Below, piece after piece: positions 1 through 9,212 of a stretch of DNA of 9,936 bases. The DNA comes from an uncultured Sphingomonas sp. (GTDB taxonomy: Bacteria; Pseudomonadota; Alphaproteobacteria; Sphingomonadales; Sphingomonadaceae), in NCBI GenBank assembly GCA_946886845.1, contig CAMPJH010000050.1, forward strand, positions 1 to 9,936. The letters are read 5' to 3'. Under the pieces are notes generated by a model that ran no database searches, was not told the origin of the DNA, and saw only the letters and a list, made by a program, of their open reading frames with translations. Within the stretch, counting starts at the first letter, position 1, and each line of letters begins with the position of its first letter. A program made the position numbers and the translations under genes.

Positions 1-954
1 CTCGGTTAGTGGCTCCGCCGTCGGCGCCTGCTCGGCGGGCTGGTTGAGCGGCACTTGCAAATTGCCCGTCGCCGGCGCGATTTCGTTGCCGTCGGTCTCG
101 GCCGGGACGGCTTCCTCGGGCGGGGGCGGCGGCGTGGCGGTTTCATATTCCTCACCCGGCAGGGGTCGCGCCTTGCGCGTGACCGCCGGCGGCGCCTTGG
201 CTGGCGGCGCGGTGATGCCTTCGTAGATGCACGAATCTAGCCCGTCGCGGCCGACCACGCCGATGCGGGCGCTGATCGTGTTGCCGTAGCGACGGGTGAA
301 GCCTTTGGGTGCGACCGCTCCGCGCGACTTGGGCAAGGGCAGGACCGCGGCGATCCGCGCCGCCTCGGTGGCGGTCATCGCGCTGGCGTCGTGGCCGAAA
401 TAGCGCTGAGCGGCGGCGCTGACTCCATAGGTGCCGATGCCGGTCTCGGCGATATTGAGATAGACTTCCATGATGCGCCGCTTGGGCCACATCTGCTCGA
501 TCAGCAGCGTGAACCAGGCTTCCAGGCCTTTGCGGACATAGCCGCCGCCCTGCCACAGGAAGGCGTTTTTGGCGGTCTGCTGGCTGATCGTCGAGCCGCC
601 GCGGATTCGACCTCCGCTGGCGTTGCGACGCGCCGCCTCCTGGATGGCGTCGAGGTCGAAGCCTTCATGCTGGCAGAACTTGCCGTCCTCCGCGGCAATC
701 GCGGCGCGGACCATGTCGCGGTCGATCCTGGTGATCGGCATCCAGTCGCGGGTCGCGCCGCGCCCGGCGAAGATATCGCCGAGCATCGTCGCGGTGATCG
801 GCGGGTTGATGAAGCGGTAGGCGAGCACCCACAGCAGCGACAGCAGGATGAAGCCGAGGACGATCCGCAAGATCCAGCTGAATATGCGCGCCGGCCAGCC
901 GCGCTTGCGCCTGCGCTTATACGCCGGAATCGAGGATTTGGGCCTTTTCGCCAT
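1..954 (-). CDS. mtgA: Monofunctional biosynthetic peptidoglycan transglycosylase (3' end outside window)
   Basis: This is a family GT51 glycosyltransferase that polymerises lipid II into glycan strands at the outer face of the inner membrane. The frame is open from ATG at 954 to the window edge without a stop, giving at least 318 residues. Residues 13-23 are basic (KRRRKRGWPAR) and are followed by one membrane anchor (about 24-46). The GT51 motifs appear in order: EDGKFCQHEGFD (89-100, with the expected catalytic Glu89), GGSTISQQTAKN (119-130), RKGLEAW (141-147, with the second conserved Glu145), and the KRRIMEVYLNIAETG stretch (158-172). E. coli MtgA has about 240 residues. Here the catalytic part ends near residue 240 and is followed by a Pro/Ala/Glu-rich tail of at least 75 residues. 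No transpeptidase domain is seen in the part available. The gene starts 4 nt after the stop of the upstream membrane-protein gene, which suggests one transcript. No strong Shine-Dalgarno sequence precedes the ATG. The function call is secure; the full length is unknown. Confidence 0.93.
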   Translation of the reverse strand, partial: MAKRPKSSIPAYKRRRKRGWPARIFSWILRIVLGFILLSLLWVLAYRFINPPITATMLGDIFAGRGATRDWMPITRIDRDMVRAAIAAEDGKFCQHEGFDLDAIQEAARRNASGGRIRGGSTISQQTAKNAFLWQGGGYVRKGLEAWFTLLIEQMWPKRRIMEVYLNIAETGIGTYGVSAAAQRYFGHDASAMTATEAARIAAVLPLPKSRGAVAPKGFTRRYGNTISARIGVVGRDGLDSCIYEGITAPPAKAPPAVTRKARPLPGEEYETATPPPPPEEAVPAETDGNEIAPATGNLQVPLNQPAEQAPTAEPLTE

Positions 955-958
955 GGGC

Positions 959-1750
959 TCAGCCGGCCGCAGCCGGTTCGGTAGCGAGCGTCGCGATGAA
1001 CCGGTCGGGGTCGATCGCCACGTCGTCCTGGCCGATCTGGTCGAACGGGTTTTCGAGATGATCCTGGATGTTCGACAGGCCGACCAGGATCAGCGCGAAC
1101 AAGGCCGGCATGACGAAGAACAGGTCCGGCCTGAACTCGACCGCCTGATAGGCGAAATAGGGACCGTAGAGCACCGACAGCAGCAGAATGAAGAACTCGC
1201 TGAAGGCGCGCAGAGTCCGCGGGGTCCGATACTCGTAGATATGCTTGATGTTCTCGAAAGCGGCCATCATGTGGCTGACATATTGGTTGAGCCGGGAGCA
1301 TTCGGTGGACGAGAGGTCCTGTGCCCGCATTTCGCGCACGAACACCGACAGGCGCCCGAACGCGGCATAGATTCGCGCTTCGTACCGCGGCTTTTCGCTC
1401 AACGGGCTGGTGAACATGTCTCGGCTGGCGCTGAGCAATTCGTAAAGCGCAGACTTCAGCTCGGCGTCGCGCCGATCGTCCTGGCTGGGCAACCAGTCGC
1501 GAGAGGCGAGGTACAGCGAGCGACCGTTAGCCTTGATCTTCGCATAATCCTCTAGGGCTTTTTCACGCCGGTTGTAAGCGGTGCTGATCGAGAAAACGAG
1601 CGGGAAGACGATTGCGGTGGCGACCAGGGTCAGCGGAAAATCCGCAGTGATTCCGAGCCTTAGCGACAGCCACGTCGAAAGCACGGCAAGCGCGGCGATA
1701 AGCAGGCTCTTGAGATTGACGACGTTTGCCAGGCTCGCAATGGACCGCAT
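959..1750 (-). CDS. Membrane protein with divergent bestrophin-like architecture
   Basis: This is a 263-residue protein of unknown function. Two hydrophobic helices (about 13-33 and 39-57) are followed by a long charged, probably cytoplasmic helical region (about 60-178). Two more helices follow (about 184-202 and 208-227), then a cytoplasmic tail containing ENPFDQIGQDD (233-243). This layout resembles bacterial bestrophin anion or cation channels: the paired helices, the TP motif just before the third helix (YRTP, about 174-177), and the acidic E(N/D)PF motif right after the last helix. The similarity is from memory and weak, so this could instead be an uncharacterised sphingomonad family. 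The ATG at 1750 is preceded by a purine-rich GGGGGAAG at suitable distance. Its stop lies 4 nt before mtgA, so the two are probably co-transcribed. Nothing else in the sequence ties it to cell-wall synthesis. Confidence 0.72.
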   Translation of the reverse strand: MRSIASLANVVNLKSLLIAALAVLSTWLSLRLGITADFPLTLVATAIVFPLVFSISTAYNRREKALEDYAKIKANGRSLYLASRDWLPSQDDRRDAELKSALYELLSASRDMFTSPLSEKPRYEARIYAAFGRLSVFVREMRAQDLSSTECSRLNQYVSHMMAAFENIKHIYEYRTPRTLRAFSEFFILLLSVLYGPYFAYQAVEFRPDLFFVMPALFALILVGLSNIQDHLENPFDQIGQDDVAIDPDRFIATLATEPAAAG

Positions 1751-1859
1751 ATTCGATGACTTCCCCCGATCGGCGCTACAGGCCTAGCCGAAAAGGCGCG
1801 CCCGCGAAAAGCCCGCGCTTCTTGCCGCAGTGCAGCAGCGCATTTACATCGGCTGCGCG

Positions 1860-4514
1860 ATGATCTCGACCAACGACATCCGGCGCTCCTTCCTCGACTA
1901 TTTCGAGAGGGCCGGTCACGTGCGGGTGCCGTCGGCCCCGCTGGTGCCGCACAACGACCCGACCCTGATGTTCGTCAACGCCGGCATGGTGCCGTTCAAG
2001 AATGTCTTCACCGGCCTGGAAACGCGGCCGTACAGCACGGCGACGAGCGCCCAGAAATGCGTGCGGGCGGGCGGCAAGCACAACGACCTCGACAATGTCG
2101 GCTACACCGCGCGCCACCACACCTTCTTCGAAATGCTCGGGAATTTCTCGTTCGGCGACTATTTCAAGGACCGCGCGATCGAGCTGGCCTGGAATTTGGT
2201 CACCAAGGAGTGGGCGATCGATCCCGCCAGGCTGACCGTCACCGTCTATCACACCGACGACGAAGCGTTCGACCTGTGGAAGCGGATCGCCGGCCTTCCC
2301 GAAGAACGGATCATCCGCATCCCGACCAAGGACAATTTCTGGGCCATGGGCGACGAGGGCCCGTGCGGCCCTTGTTCGGAGATCTTCTTCGACCATGGCG
2401 AGCATTTGTCGGGCGGACCTCCCGGAAGCGCCGACGAGGACGGCGACCGCTTCGTCGAGATCTGGAACCTGGTCTTCATGCAATATGAGCAGGTCGCGGG
2501 CGAGATCGTCTCAGAGCTTCCGAAAAAAAGCATCGACACCGGCCTCGGGCTCGAGCGCACCGCCGCGGTGCTGCAGGGCGTCCATGACAATTACGACACC
2601 GACACTTTCCGGGCGCTGATCGAAGCCAGCGAGGAGCTGACCCACACCCGGGCCGAGGGCGGCAACCAGGCCAGCCACCGGGTGATCGCCGACCATCTGC
2701 GCGCATCGGGCTTCCTGGTCGCCGACGGCGTGCTGCCGGCCAACGAGGGCCGGGGCTACGTGCTTCGCCGAATCATGCGCCGGGCGATGCGGCACGCGCA
2801 CCTGCTCGGCGCCAAGGAGCCGCTGATGTACCGGCTGGTGCCGGCGCTGGTTGCGGAAATGGGCGCCGCTTATCCCGAGCTGGTCCGCGCCCAGCCGCTG
2901 ATCGAGGCGACCTTGAACCAGGAAGAGGTCCGGTTCCGCCAGACGCTGGTGACGGGTCTCAAGCTGCTCGACGAGGCGTCCGCCGACCTTGCCGAAGGCG
3001 GCACGCTGTCCGGCCAAACCGCCTTCAAGCTCTACGACACCTATGGCTTCCCCTACGATTTAACCGAGGATGCGCTGCGCGCGCGCGGGCTCCAGGTCGA
3101 CCGCGACGGCTTCGACCAGGCGATGGCCAAGCAGAAAGCGGCGGCCCGCGCTGCCTGGAAAGGGTCCGGCGAGCACGCTTCCGACGATCTGTGGTTCGAC
3201 CTTGCCGAGGAGTTCGGAAGCACCGAGTTCACCGGCTATTCGGGCGACGAAGGCGAAGGCGTGGTCCTCGCCATCCTCAAAGACGGAAAACGCGTCGATG
3301 CTGCCGAAATCGGCGACACGGTCGAGATCCTGGTCAACCAGACGCCCTTCTATGGCGAGAGCGGCGGGCAGATCGGCGACACAGGAAAACTGACCACACT
3401 CAAGGGCTTCGAAGGCGAAGTTGAGGATACGAAGAAGCCGCTTGGCCGGCTCCACGTACTCCGGACGAAGGTCATTGCCGGCGAATTGAGAGTTGGCGAC
3501 CCGGTTCATCAGAAGGTCGATTCCGAGCGCCGCGACCGGATTCGCGCCAATCACAGCGCGACTCACCTGCTGCACGCCGCGCTGCGACATCGGCTCGGAA
3601 CCCACGTCACCCAAAAGGGCAGCCTGGTCGCTCCCGACTATTTCCGCTTCGATTTCTCGCATCCCAAGGCGCTGACCCGGGAGGAAATCGAGCAGGTTGA
3701 GGCCGACGTGAACGCCCAGATCCGACGCAACGAGCCGGTGGCCACCCGGCTGATGACCCCCGACGAAGCGATCGCCGCCGGGGCGATGGCATTGTTCGGC
3801 GAGAAATATGGCGACGAGGTCAGAGTGCTGTCGATGGGCCGCGGCGAAGACGAGCATTATTCGGTCGAGCTGTGCGGCGGCACGCACGTCCGCGCATTGG
3901 GCGACATCCAGCTGCTCAAGATCGTCTCGGAAAGCGCAGTTTCGTCGGGAGTGCGGCGGATCGAGGCGCTGACCGGGGAGGCGGCGCGCCAGTGGCTGAC
4001 CGACCGCGAAGCCAGGCTGCGCGAAGCGGCGGCGACCCTGAAGAGCGCGCCCGACGAGGTGCCGGCGCGGATCGCGGCGCTGGTCGAGGACCGCAAGCGG
4101 CTCGAGCGCGAACTCGCCGACGCCAAAAAGGCGCTGGCGACGGCCGGCGGGGTAAAATCGGAAGGCCCGGCACCCGAGGAGGTCAACGGCCACAAATTCC
4201 TCGGCCAGGTCGTCGAAGGCCTCGATCCAAAGGACCTGCGCTCGACGGTCGACGCAATGAAGCAGCGCGTCGGCTCGGGTGTCGCTGCATTGGTCGCAGT
4301 GAACGATGGCCGGGCCAGCGTCGCCGTTGGAGTGACCGATGACCTGACCAAGCAATTTAACGCTGTGGATTTGCTCAAGGCCGCGGTCGCGGCTCTCGGC
4401 GGGCAGGGCGGCGGGGGTCGCCCGGACATGGCCCAAGGTGGCGGCCCCGACGGCTCCAAGGCCGACGAGGCGCTCGAAGCGGTCAAAGGCGCGCTGGAGA
4501 AAGTCGCGGCCTAG
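1860..4514 (+). CDS. alaS: Alanyl-tRNA synthetase
   Basis: This class II synthetase charges tRNA-Ala with alanine in the cytoplasm and hydrolyses mischarged Ser- and Gly-tRNA-Ala. It has 884 residues, close to E. coli AlaS (876). The N-terminal catalytic part carries the AlaS signatures [15 protein letters not shown] near residue 30, [16 protein letters not shown], and [18 protein letters not shown] near residue 85. The editing domain has the zinc-binding set His565/His569 (HSATH) and Cys672/His676 (CGGTH). The C-Ala region has a charged coiled coil (about 710-770) and ends with the conserved [11 protein letters not shown] motif near residue 855. I start at ATG 1860 because [14 protein letters not shown] aligns with the usual AlaS N-terminus. 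An in-frame GTG at 1830 would add ten residues unlike the family. No clear Shine-Dalgarno sequence precedes 1860. The gene is intact, and its stop overlaps the stop of the convergent antiporter gene. Confidence 0.97.
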   Translation: MISTNDIRRSFLDYFERAGHVRVPSAPLVPHNDPTLMFVNAGMVPFKNVFTGLETRPYSTATSAQKCVRAGGKHNDLDNVGYTARHHTFFEMLGNFSFGDYFKDRAIELAWNLVTKEWAIDPARLTVTVYHTDDEAFDLWKRIAGLPEERIIRIPTKDNFWAMGDEGPCGPCSEIFFDHGEHLSGGPPGSADEDGDRFVEIWNLVFMQYEQVAGEIVSELPKKSIDTGLGLERTAAVLQGVHDNYDTDTFRALIEASEELTHTRAEGGNQASHRVIADHLRASGFLVADGVLPANEGRGYVLRRIMRRAMRHAHLLGAKEPLMYRLVPALVAEMGAAYPELVRAQPLIEATLNQEEVRFRQTLVTGLKLLDEASADLAEGGTLSGQTAFKLYDTYGFPYDLTEDALRARGLQVDRDGFDQAMAKQKAAARAAWKGSGEHASDDLWFDLAEEFGSTEFTGYSGDEGEGVVLAILKDGKRVDAAEIGDTVEILVNQTPFYGESGGQIGDTGKLTTLKGFEGEVEDTKKPLGRLHVLRTKVIAGELRVGDPVHQKVDSERRDRIRANHSATHLLHAALRHRLGTHVTQKGSLVAPDYFRFDFSHPKALTREEIEQVEADVNAQIRRNEPVATRLMTPDEAIAAGAMALFGEKYGDEVRVLSMGRGEDEHYSVELCGGTHVRALGDIQLLKIVSESAVSSGVRRIEALTGEAARQWLTDREARLREAAATLKSAPDEVPARIAALVEDRKRLERELADAKKALATAGGVKSEGPAPEEVNGHKFLGQVVEGLDPKDLRSTVDAMKQRVGSGVAALVAVNDGRASVAVGVTDDLTKQFNAVDLLKAAVAALGGQGGGGRPDMAQGGGPDGSKADEALEAVKGALEKVAA

Positions 4515-6286
4515 CCGCTCGTCGAATCCCTGAGTCGCCGCCGTCCAAGCCGCGGCGCTTCTTCCAGCTCCGCTTCCGACTTGATCTGGGCGCGCAGCTC
4601 GTCGCGCTTTTCGTGGATCGAGGCGATCACCGGGCCCATTGCCACTCCGAGATCGACCAGCGCCGCCTCCGACAGCTGCAGCGAGGCTTCGAGCGTCTCC
4701 GGCACGGCGTCGGTCACTCCGGCCTTGTAGAGCTCGGCGGCATGGGCGGTGTCGCGGGCGCGCGCGACGATCGGCAAGTCCGGGAACATTTGCCGCAGCC
4801 GCGCCGCGAGGCGATTGATGAGCACGGGGTTGTCCATCGTCAGGATGAATGCGCTCGGCTCGCGTTCCCGCAGTCGCTCGAGCAGCTCGGGATGGGCAAC
4901 ATCGCCGAACAGCACGTCATAGCCTTCGTTTCGGGCCGCGGCGACCGCGTCGACGTCGACGTCGATCGCCAGATAGTCCTTGTCATGGGCGGCGAGCATG
5001 TCGGCGACCATCCTGCCAACCCGCCCGAAGCCGAAGATCACGACCTGCCCGGGCTCGGCCGTTTCGACGACCGCGCCCACCGCTTCGCCTGCCACCCGGC
5101 GACCAGCGAAGCGGCCGAGCTTTGCGAGCAACGGCGTTATCGTCAGGCCAAGAGCGGTGACGATTTGCCAGAAGGCGGCGGTCTCGGGCTGGATCAGCTG
5201 CGCCGCCGCGGCCGCGCTGAGGACGATGAGCGTGGTTTCCGACGGCGAGGCCATCAGCACCCCGGTTTCGGCGGCCACCGCCGGTGATGCGCCTTCCAAC
5301 CGGAGGAGCAGGGCCGTCACCACTGCCTTGACGAGGAGGACGCCGGCGACGGCGAGCAGGATTTCCTGCCAACTGCCGAAAACCAGCCGGATGTCGATGC
5401 TCATCCCGACGGTGATCAGGAAGATTCCAAGTCCGAGGCCGCGGATCGGCGCGGTGACGACCTCGACCTCGCCGCGATATTCGGTCTCGGCGATAACGAT
5501 TCCGGCGATGATCGCCCCGAACACCGGCGAGAAGCCGACCGCGGAGGTGATCAGGCTGGCGACGATCACCACCAGCAGGCAGACCGACAGGAACAGCTCG
5601 GGGCTCTTGGTTCGGGCGGCCTGAGCGAACAGGCCAGGCAGCAGCAGCCGCCCGCCGATCAGCAAGCCGATTGCGGCCAACGCGCCAAGCAGCAGGGTCG
5701 AGAGCAGGGATCCGACGCCGGCGTCGGCCGCGAAGGGCGCCATCGCCCCGAGCGCGAAAGCGATCGGCACCAGGGCGAGGTCCTCGAACAGCAGCATGCC
5801 GAGCGCCGAGCGGCCGACGGCGCTGTGGGTGCCGACCAGCGGGATGACGAGCGCCGTCGACGACAATGCCAGCGCTAGCCCGAGACCGATCGCGCCCTGG
5901 GCGCCCTGCCCGAGCAGGTAGAGCCCGAAGCCGATGACGGCCGCGCAGCCGAGCAACTCGGCGGCGCCGACTCCGAAGACGATCCGGCGCATGCTCCATA
6001 GCCGGCGGAAGGACAGCTCAAGGCCGATCGAGAACAGCAATAGGATGACCCCGAGCTCGGCGAACGGCTCGATCGCGTCGGCGTTGGAGATCGTCAAATA
6101 GTTCAGCCAGGGATACTGGCCGGTGAGCGAGCCGAGCGCCGCCGGACCGGCCAGAAAGCCGACCAGGATGAAGCCGATGACCGGACTGATCCGGAGGCGG
6201 GCGAAGGCCGGGATGACGATTCCAGCGGCGCCGAGGATGACCAAAGCGTCGCTGAAACCCGAAGTGCTGAACTCACCACCGTGCAT
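4511..6286 (-). CDS. CPA2-family cation:proton antiporter with RCK (TrkA-N) domain, KefB/KefC-like
   Basis: This is a 591-residue inner-membrane transporter expected to exchange K+ or Na+ for protons. Residues 11-390 are almost entirely hydrophobic helices of the Na+/H+ exchanger fold. Family features include [16 protein letters not shown] (82-97), [11 protein letters not shown] (141-151), and [16 protein letters not shown] (167-182), where Glu168-Asp169 stand at the site where KefC has Gln-Asp and related antiporters have an acidic transport centre. ITVGMSID (291-298) is also typical. Residues 413-530 form an RCK/TrkA-N domain that begins with the nucleotide-binding GFGRVG (418-424), followed by the acidic strand end AIDVDVD and [10 protein letters not shown] short charged helix closes the protein. 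Nucleotide gating is inferred from the family. KefB or KefC cannot be told apart here, and the specific Kef glutathione-binding residues were not checked. The ATG at 6286 lacks a Shine-Dalgarno sequence, and a promoter-like element sits just upstream. It lies 60 nt downstream of icd on the same strand. Confidence 0.92.
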   Translation of the reverse strand: MHGGEFSTSGFSDALVILGAAGIVIPAFARLRISPVIGFILVGFLAGPAALGSLTGQYPWLNYLTISNADAIEPFAELGVILLLFSIGLELSFRRLWSMRRIVFGVGAAELLGCAAVIGFGLYLLGQGAQGAIGLGLALALSSTALVIPLVGTHSAVGRSALGMLLFEDLALVPIAFALGAMAPFAADAGVGSLLSTLLLGALAAIGLLIGGRLLLPGLFAQAARTKSPELFLSVCLLVVIVASLITSAVGFSPVFGAIIAGIVIAETEYRGEVEVVTAPIRGLGLGIFLITVGMSIDIRLVFGSWQEILLAVAGVLLVKAVVTALLLRLEGASPAVAAETGVLMASPSETTLIVLSAAAAAQLIQPETAAFWQIVTALGLTITPLLAKLGRFAGRRVAGEAVGAVVETAEPGQVVIFGFGRVGRMVADMLAAHDKDYLAIDVDVDAVAAARNEGYDVLFGDVAHPELLERLREREPSAFILTMDNPVLINRLAARLRQMFPDLPIVARARDTAHAAELYKAGVTDAVPETLEASLQLSEAALVDLGVAMGPVIASIHEKRDELRAQIKSEAELEEAPRLGRRRLRDSTSG

Positions 6287-6292
6287 GGCGGC

Positions 6293-6321
6293 TTTTAAGC
6301 AGGGGAGGGACGGCGTGTCAC
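6293..6321 (-). promoter_or_regulatory. Candidate sigma-70 promoter directly upstream of the antiporter gene
   Basis: On the minus strand GTGACA (6321-6316, five of six to TTGACA) is followed by a 17-nt spacer and TTAAAA (6298-6293, three of six to TATAAT). Transcription would begin about 7 nt further on, at or next to the A of the ATG at 6286. Together with the lack of a Shine-Dalgarno sequence this suggests a leaderless mRNA. The -10 match is weak, so the call is tentative. Confidence 0.3.
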
Positions 6322-6346
6322 CCGCGCCGAGGACGGTCGGCTGAAG

Positions 6347-7582
6347 TCATGCCGTCGCCGGCTCTCCCCAATTCGCCATCGCCGCATCGAGATTGGCGAC
6401 GATCGCCTCGAAGAACTGCTCGGTGGTCATCCACGGCTGGTCGGGGCCGACGAGGATCGCCAAATCCTTGGTCATGTGGCCGCTTTCGACAGTTTCGACG
6501 CATACCCGCTCGAGGGTCTCGGCAAAGCGGACGACTTCGGGCGTGTCGTCGAACTTGCCGCGATATTTGAGCCCGCCGGTCCAGGCGAAAATCGAAGCGA
6601 TCGGGTTGGTCGAGGTCGCCTTGCCCTGCTGGTGCATGCGATAATGGCGGGTAACCGTGCCGTGGGCGGCTTCGGCCTCGACCGTCTTGCCGTCGGGGGT
6701 CATCAGGATCGACGTCATCAGGCCGAGCGAACCGAAGCCCTGGGCGACGAGGTCCGATTGCACGTCGCCGTCGTAATTCTTGCAGGCCCAGACGAACTTG
6801 CCGCTCCACTTGAGCGCGCTGGCGACCATGTCGTCGATCAGGCGGTGTTGATATTCGATGCCAGCTTTCTCGAATTGTTCTTTGTAATCGCTGTTATAAA
6901 TGTCCTGGAAGATATCCTTGAACCGGCCATCATAGGCTTTGAGGATGGTGTTCTTGGTCGACAGATAGACCGGCCAGCCGCGGTTGAGGCCGTAATTGAA
7001 GCAGGCGTGGGCGAAGTCGCGGATCGAATTGTCGAGATTGTACATGCCCATGGCGACTCCCGAATCGGGAAAGTCGAACACTTCAAACTCTAGCTCGTCG
7101 CCATTTTCGCCGGTCCATTTGATGGTCAGCTTGCCCGGTCCCGGCACCCTAAAGTCGGTCGCCTTATACTGATCGCCGAAGGCATGGCGGCCGACGACGA
7201 TCGGGTCGGTCCAGCCGGGAATCAGCCGCGGCACGTTGGACAGGACGATCGGCTCGCGGAAGACGACCCCGCCGAGGATATTGCGGATCGTGCCGTTGGG
7301 CGACTTCCACATCTGCTTGAGGTTGAATTCCTCGACCCGTGCCTCGTCGGGCGTGATCGTCGCGCATTTGACGCCGACGCCGTGCTTCTTGATCGCCTCG
7401 GCGGCCTCGATGGTGATCCGGTCCTCGGTCTCGTCGCGCTTCTCGATCGACAAATCGTAATAGAGCAGGTCGATGTCGAGATAGGGCAGGATCAGCCGTT
7501 CGCGGATCCACTGCCAGATGATTCGGGTCATCTCGTCGCCGTCGAGCTCGACGACCGGGTTCTTCACCTTGATCTTGGCCAT
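6347..7582 (-). CDS. icd: NADP-dependent isocitrate dehydrogenase (homodimeric, eukaryote-like class)
   Basis: This TCA-cycle enzyme oxidatively decarboxylates isocitrate to 2-oxoglutarate and makes NADPH in the cytosol. It has 411 residues, the length of the homodimeric class found in alphaproteobacteria and eukaryotes and unlike E. coli Icd. Residues match human IDH1 almost position for position: substrate-binding SPNGTIRN (94-101) with Arg100, then Arg109, Arg132 and Tyr139. Lys210 and the metal-binding Asp250, Asp273 and Asp277 follow. The NADP-binding [10 protein letters not shown] (305-314) and the [11 protein letters not shown] stretch (320-330) are also present. I choose ATG 7582, giving [20 protein letters not shown], because AGGA lies 5 nt upstream and homologues start here; an in-frame start at 7648 would add 22 unrelated residues. 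A poor promoter-like pair (TTGCGC, 17 nt, CTATGC) lies at 7648-7620. Icd is divergent from psd and upstream of the antiporter. Confidence 0.97.
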   Translation of the reverse strand: MAKIKVKNPVVELDGDEMTRIIWQWIRERLILPYLDIDLLYYDLSIEKRDETEDRITIEAAEAIKKHGVGVKCATITPDEARVEEFNLKQMWKSPNGTIRNILGGVVFREPIVLSNVPRLIPGWTDPIVVGRHAFGDQYKATDFRVPGPGKLTIKWTGENGDELEFEVFDFPDSGVAMGMYNLDNSIRDFAHACFNYGLNRGWPVYLSTKNTILKAYDGRFKDIFQDIYNSDYKEQFEKAGIEYQHRLIDDMVASALKWSGKFVWACKNYDGDVQSDLVAQGFGSLGLMTSILMTPDGKTVEAEAAHGTVTRHYRMHQQGKATSTNPIASIFAWTGGLKYRGKFDDTPEVVRFAETLERVCVETVESGHMTKDLAILVGPDQPWMTTEQFFEAIVANLDAAMANWGEPATA

Positions 7583-7695
7583 TTGAGTCCTGTTGTGCTG
7601 GAGCAAGGGCGTGGCGGGCGCATAGGCGATGGGCTTGGCGCAGCGCAACCGCGGCCAATTGTGAATGCTCGTCCGCCACTTTAAGGGGTCCGGCC

Positions 7696-8436
7696 ATGCC
7701 CGAACTCGAAAAGCCGGCCAGCCCGCTCATTACCACCAACGTCAAATGGCGATTTCCCTCGGTCCATCCAGAGGGGCGCAAGTTCCTGCTGGTCTCCGCG
7801 ATCGCCACCCTGGTCGTCTATGGCGGGGTGAGCCACTTCCTCGGCTGGCTGCTGGTCGGCTTGACGATCTGGATAGCGGCGTTCTTCCGCGACCCGATCC
7901 GGACGACGCCGGTCGGAAAGCCGCTGGTCGTCGCCCCGGCCGACGGCCTGATCACGACGATCGCCAAGGTGCCGCCGCCGCGCGAGCTCGCCGGGGAGGG
8001 CGGCCTGACGGATTCGGAGATGACCCGGATCTCGATTTTCATGAGCGTCTTCGACGTCCACATCAATCGCTCGCCGGTCAGCGGCCGCGTCCGGCGCATG
8101 GCCTACGTTCCCGGCAAGTTCGTCAACGCCGACCTCGACAAGGCCAGCGAGGAGAATGAGCGCCAGCATTTCCTGATCGAAGGCGAGGACGGCACGCAGA
8201 TCGGCGTGACCCAGATTGCCGGCCTGGTCGCGCGGCGGATTCTGACATTCGTCGGCGAAGGCGATTCAGTGGTAGCCGGCCAGCGGATCGGGATGATCCG
8301 CTTCGGCAGCCGGGTCGACGTCTATCTTCCGGCTGGGACCGGGCCGATGGTGCTGCTCGGGCAGCGCGCGATCGCCGGCGAGACGGTGCTTGCTGAAATC
8401 GGTGTCGAGCCCGGGCTGACGGGACAGAGCCAATGA
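7696..8436 (+). CDS. psd: Phosphatidylserine decarboxylase proenzyme
   Basis: This enzyme decarboxylates phosphatidylserine to phosphatidylethanolamine at the inner membrane, using a pyruvoyl group made by self-cleavage. At 246 residues it belongs to the short bacterial class (PSD-A type) and not the roughly 320-residue E. coli form. A hydrophobic segment (about 29-64) should anchor it. The expected self-processing triad is visible: Asp83 in APADG, His122 in DVHINRSP, and Ser205 in RFGSRVDV. Cleavage between Gly204 and Ser205 would give a large beta chain and an alpha chain of about 42 residues bearing the pyruvoyl end. The ATG has AAGGGG about 7 nt upstream (7683-7688). The stop overlaps the pssA start in ATGA, so the two enzymes of the pathway are translationally coupled, with psd first. 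Only weak -35/-10 candidates are visible in the gap to icd (TTGGCG near 7635). Confidence 0.96.
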   Translation: MPELEKPASPLITTNVKWRFPSVHPEGRKFLLVSAIATLVVYGGVSHFLGWLLVGLTIWIAAFFRDPIRTTPVGKPLVVAPADGLITTIAKVPPPRELAGEGGLTDSEMTRISIFMSVFDVHINRSPVSGRVRRMAYVPGKFVNADLDKASEENERQHFLIEGEDGTQIGVTQIAGLVARRILTFVGEGDSVVAGQRIGMIRFGSRVDVYLPAGTGPMVLLGQRAIAGETVLAEIGVEPGLTGQSQ

Positions 8437-9212
8437 GCAAGGCAGCGGGCAGGGAGGGCATTCCCTTCCGCGCCCTGGTGCCCAACGCTGTCACCGCTCT
8501 GGCCTTGTGCTTCGGCCTGACCGGCGTCCGGTTCGCCGTTTCGGCCTTCGAAGGCAATGATGCGCATTGGGAGATTGCGCTTGCCTGCGTGATCGGGGCC
8601 GGAGTGCTCGACGGCATGGACGGACGGATCGCGCGGCTGCTGCGCGCCCAGAGCCGCTTCGGCGCCGAGCTAGACAGCCTGTCAGACGTCATCGCCTTCG
8701 GGGTTGCACCGGCGCTGGTCATGTTCCTGTGGTCGCTGAGCGCGGCGCCGCAGTTCGGCTGGATCGCGGCGCTGGCGCTTGCGCTCGCCTGCGCGCTTCG
8801 GCTGGCCCGCTTCAACGCCCAGATCGACGCCGACGAGCAGCCCCACAAATCCGCCGGCTTCCTGACCGGAGTGCCGGCTCCCGCGGCTGCGGGGCTAGCC
8901 TTCGTCCCCCTCTATTTCTGGTTGATCACCGGATCGGAGGAATTTCGCGCCTGGTACGTGACGATGCCCTGGGTGCTGTTCGTCGCGATCCTGATGATCT
9001 CGAGTGTCGCGACGTTCAGCTGGTCGAGCCTTCGAGTGCGCCGCTCGTCGCGATTATTCGCGATTGCCGGAATCGGCCTTCTCGGTGCGGCGCTGGTCAC
9101 CAACCCGTGGGTCACGCTGCTGGCAATCGCGCTGCTCTACGTTGCGGTCCTGCCATTCAGCATCGCCGCTTATGCCCGAGTCAAACGCCGGAAAGCCTTG
9201 GCAGGCGCTTGA
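8433..9212 (+). CDS. pssA: CDP-diacylglycerol--serine O-phosphatidyltransferase (phosphatidylserine synthase)
   Basis: This enzyme transfers phosphatidyl from CDP-diacylglycerol to L-serine, making phosphatidylserine, the substrate of the psd product encoded just upstream. It is a 259-residue polytopic membrane protein of the CDP-alcohol phosphatidyltransferase family. The signature D-G-x2-A-R-x8-G-x3-D-x3-D is complete: Asp63-Gly64, Ala67-Arg68, Gly77, Asp81 and Asp85, within [11 protein letters not shown] and GAELDSLSD. These Asp residues bind the metal and the CDP head group. Several hydrophobic helices follow (for example about 88-102, 109-125, 145-165, 179-194, 208-222 and 227-246), and the protein ends in a basic tail (KRRK). 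The membrane-integral type differs from the PLD-like E. coli PssA. The start overlaps the psd stop by 4 nt. The last 32 nt overlap the 3' end of a convergent small gene on the other strand. Confidence 0.96.
   Translation: MSKAAGREGIPFRALVPNAVTALALCFGLTGVRFAVSAFEGNDAHWEIALACVIGAGVLDGMDGRIARLLRAQSRFGAELDSLSDVIAFGVAPALVMFLWSLSAAPQFGWIAALALALACALRLARFNAQIDADEQPHKSAGFLTGVPAPAAAGLAFVPLYFWLITGSEEFRAWYVTMPWVLFVAILMISSVATFSWSSLRVRRSSRLFAIAGIGLLGAALVTNPWVTLLAIALLYVAVLPFSIAAYARVKRRKALAGA

Noticed and set aside
501..1301. A 266-codon minus-strand frame spanning the mtgA / membrane-protein junction
   Set aside because: Its Arg/Ser-rich translation lacks motifs, while the overlapping mtgA frame carries all GT51 signatures.
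3060..4436. Long minus-strand open frame (458 codons) antisense to alaS
   Set aside because: alaS is intact with all family motifs. The antisense frame is a by-product of GC-rich codons and has no recognisable domain.
4983..5999. Long minus-strand frame in a different phase within the antiporter gene
   Set aside because: It is Arg/Gly/Pro-rich shadow translation; the antiporter frame shows helices and an RCK domain.
6325..6342. Small inverted repeat GCCGA/TCGGC between icd and the antiporter gene
   Set aside because: A five-pair stem without a T tract on the minus strand is too weak to call a terminator.
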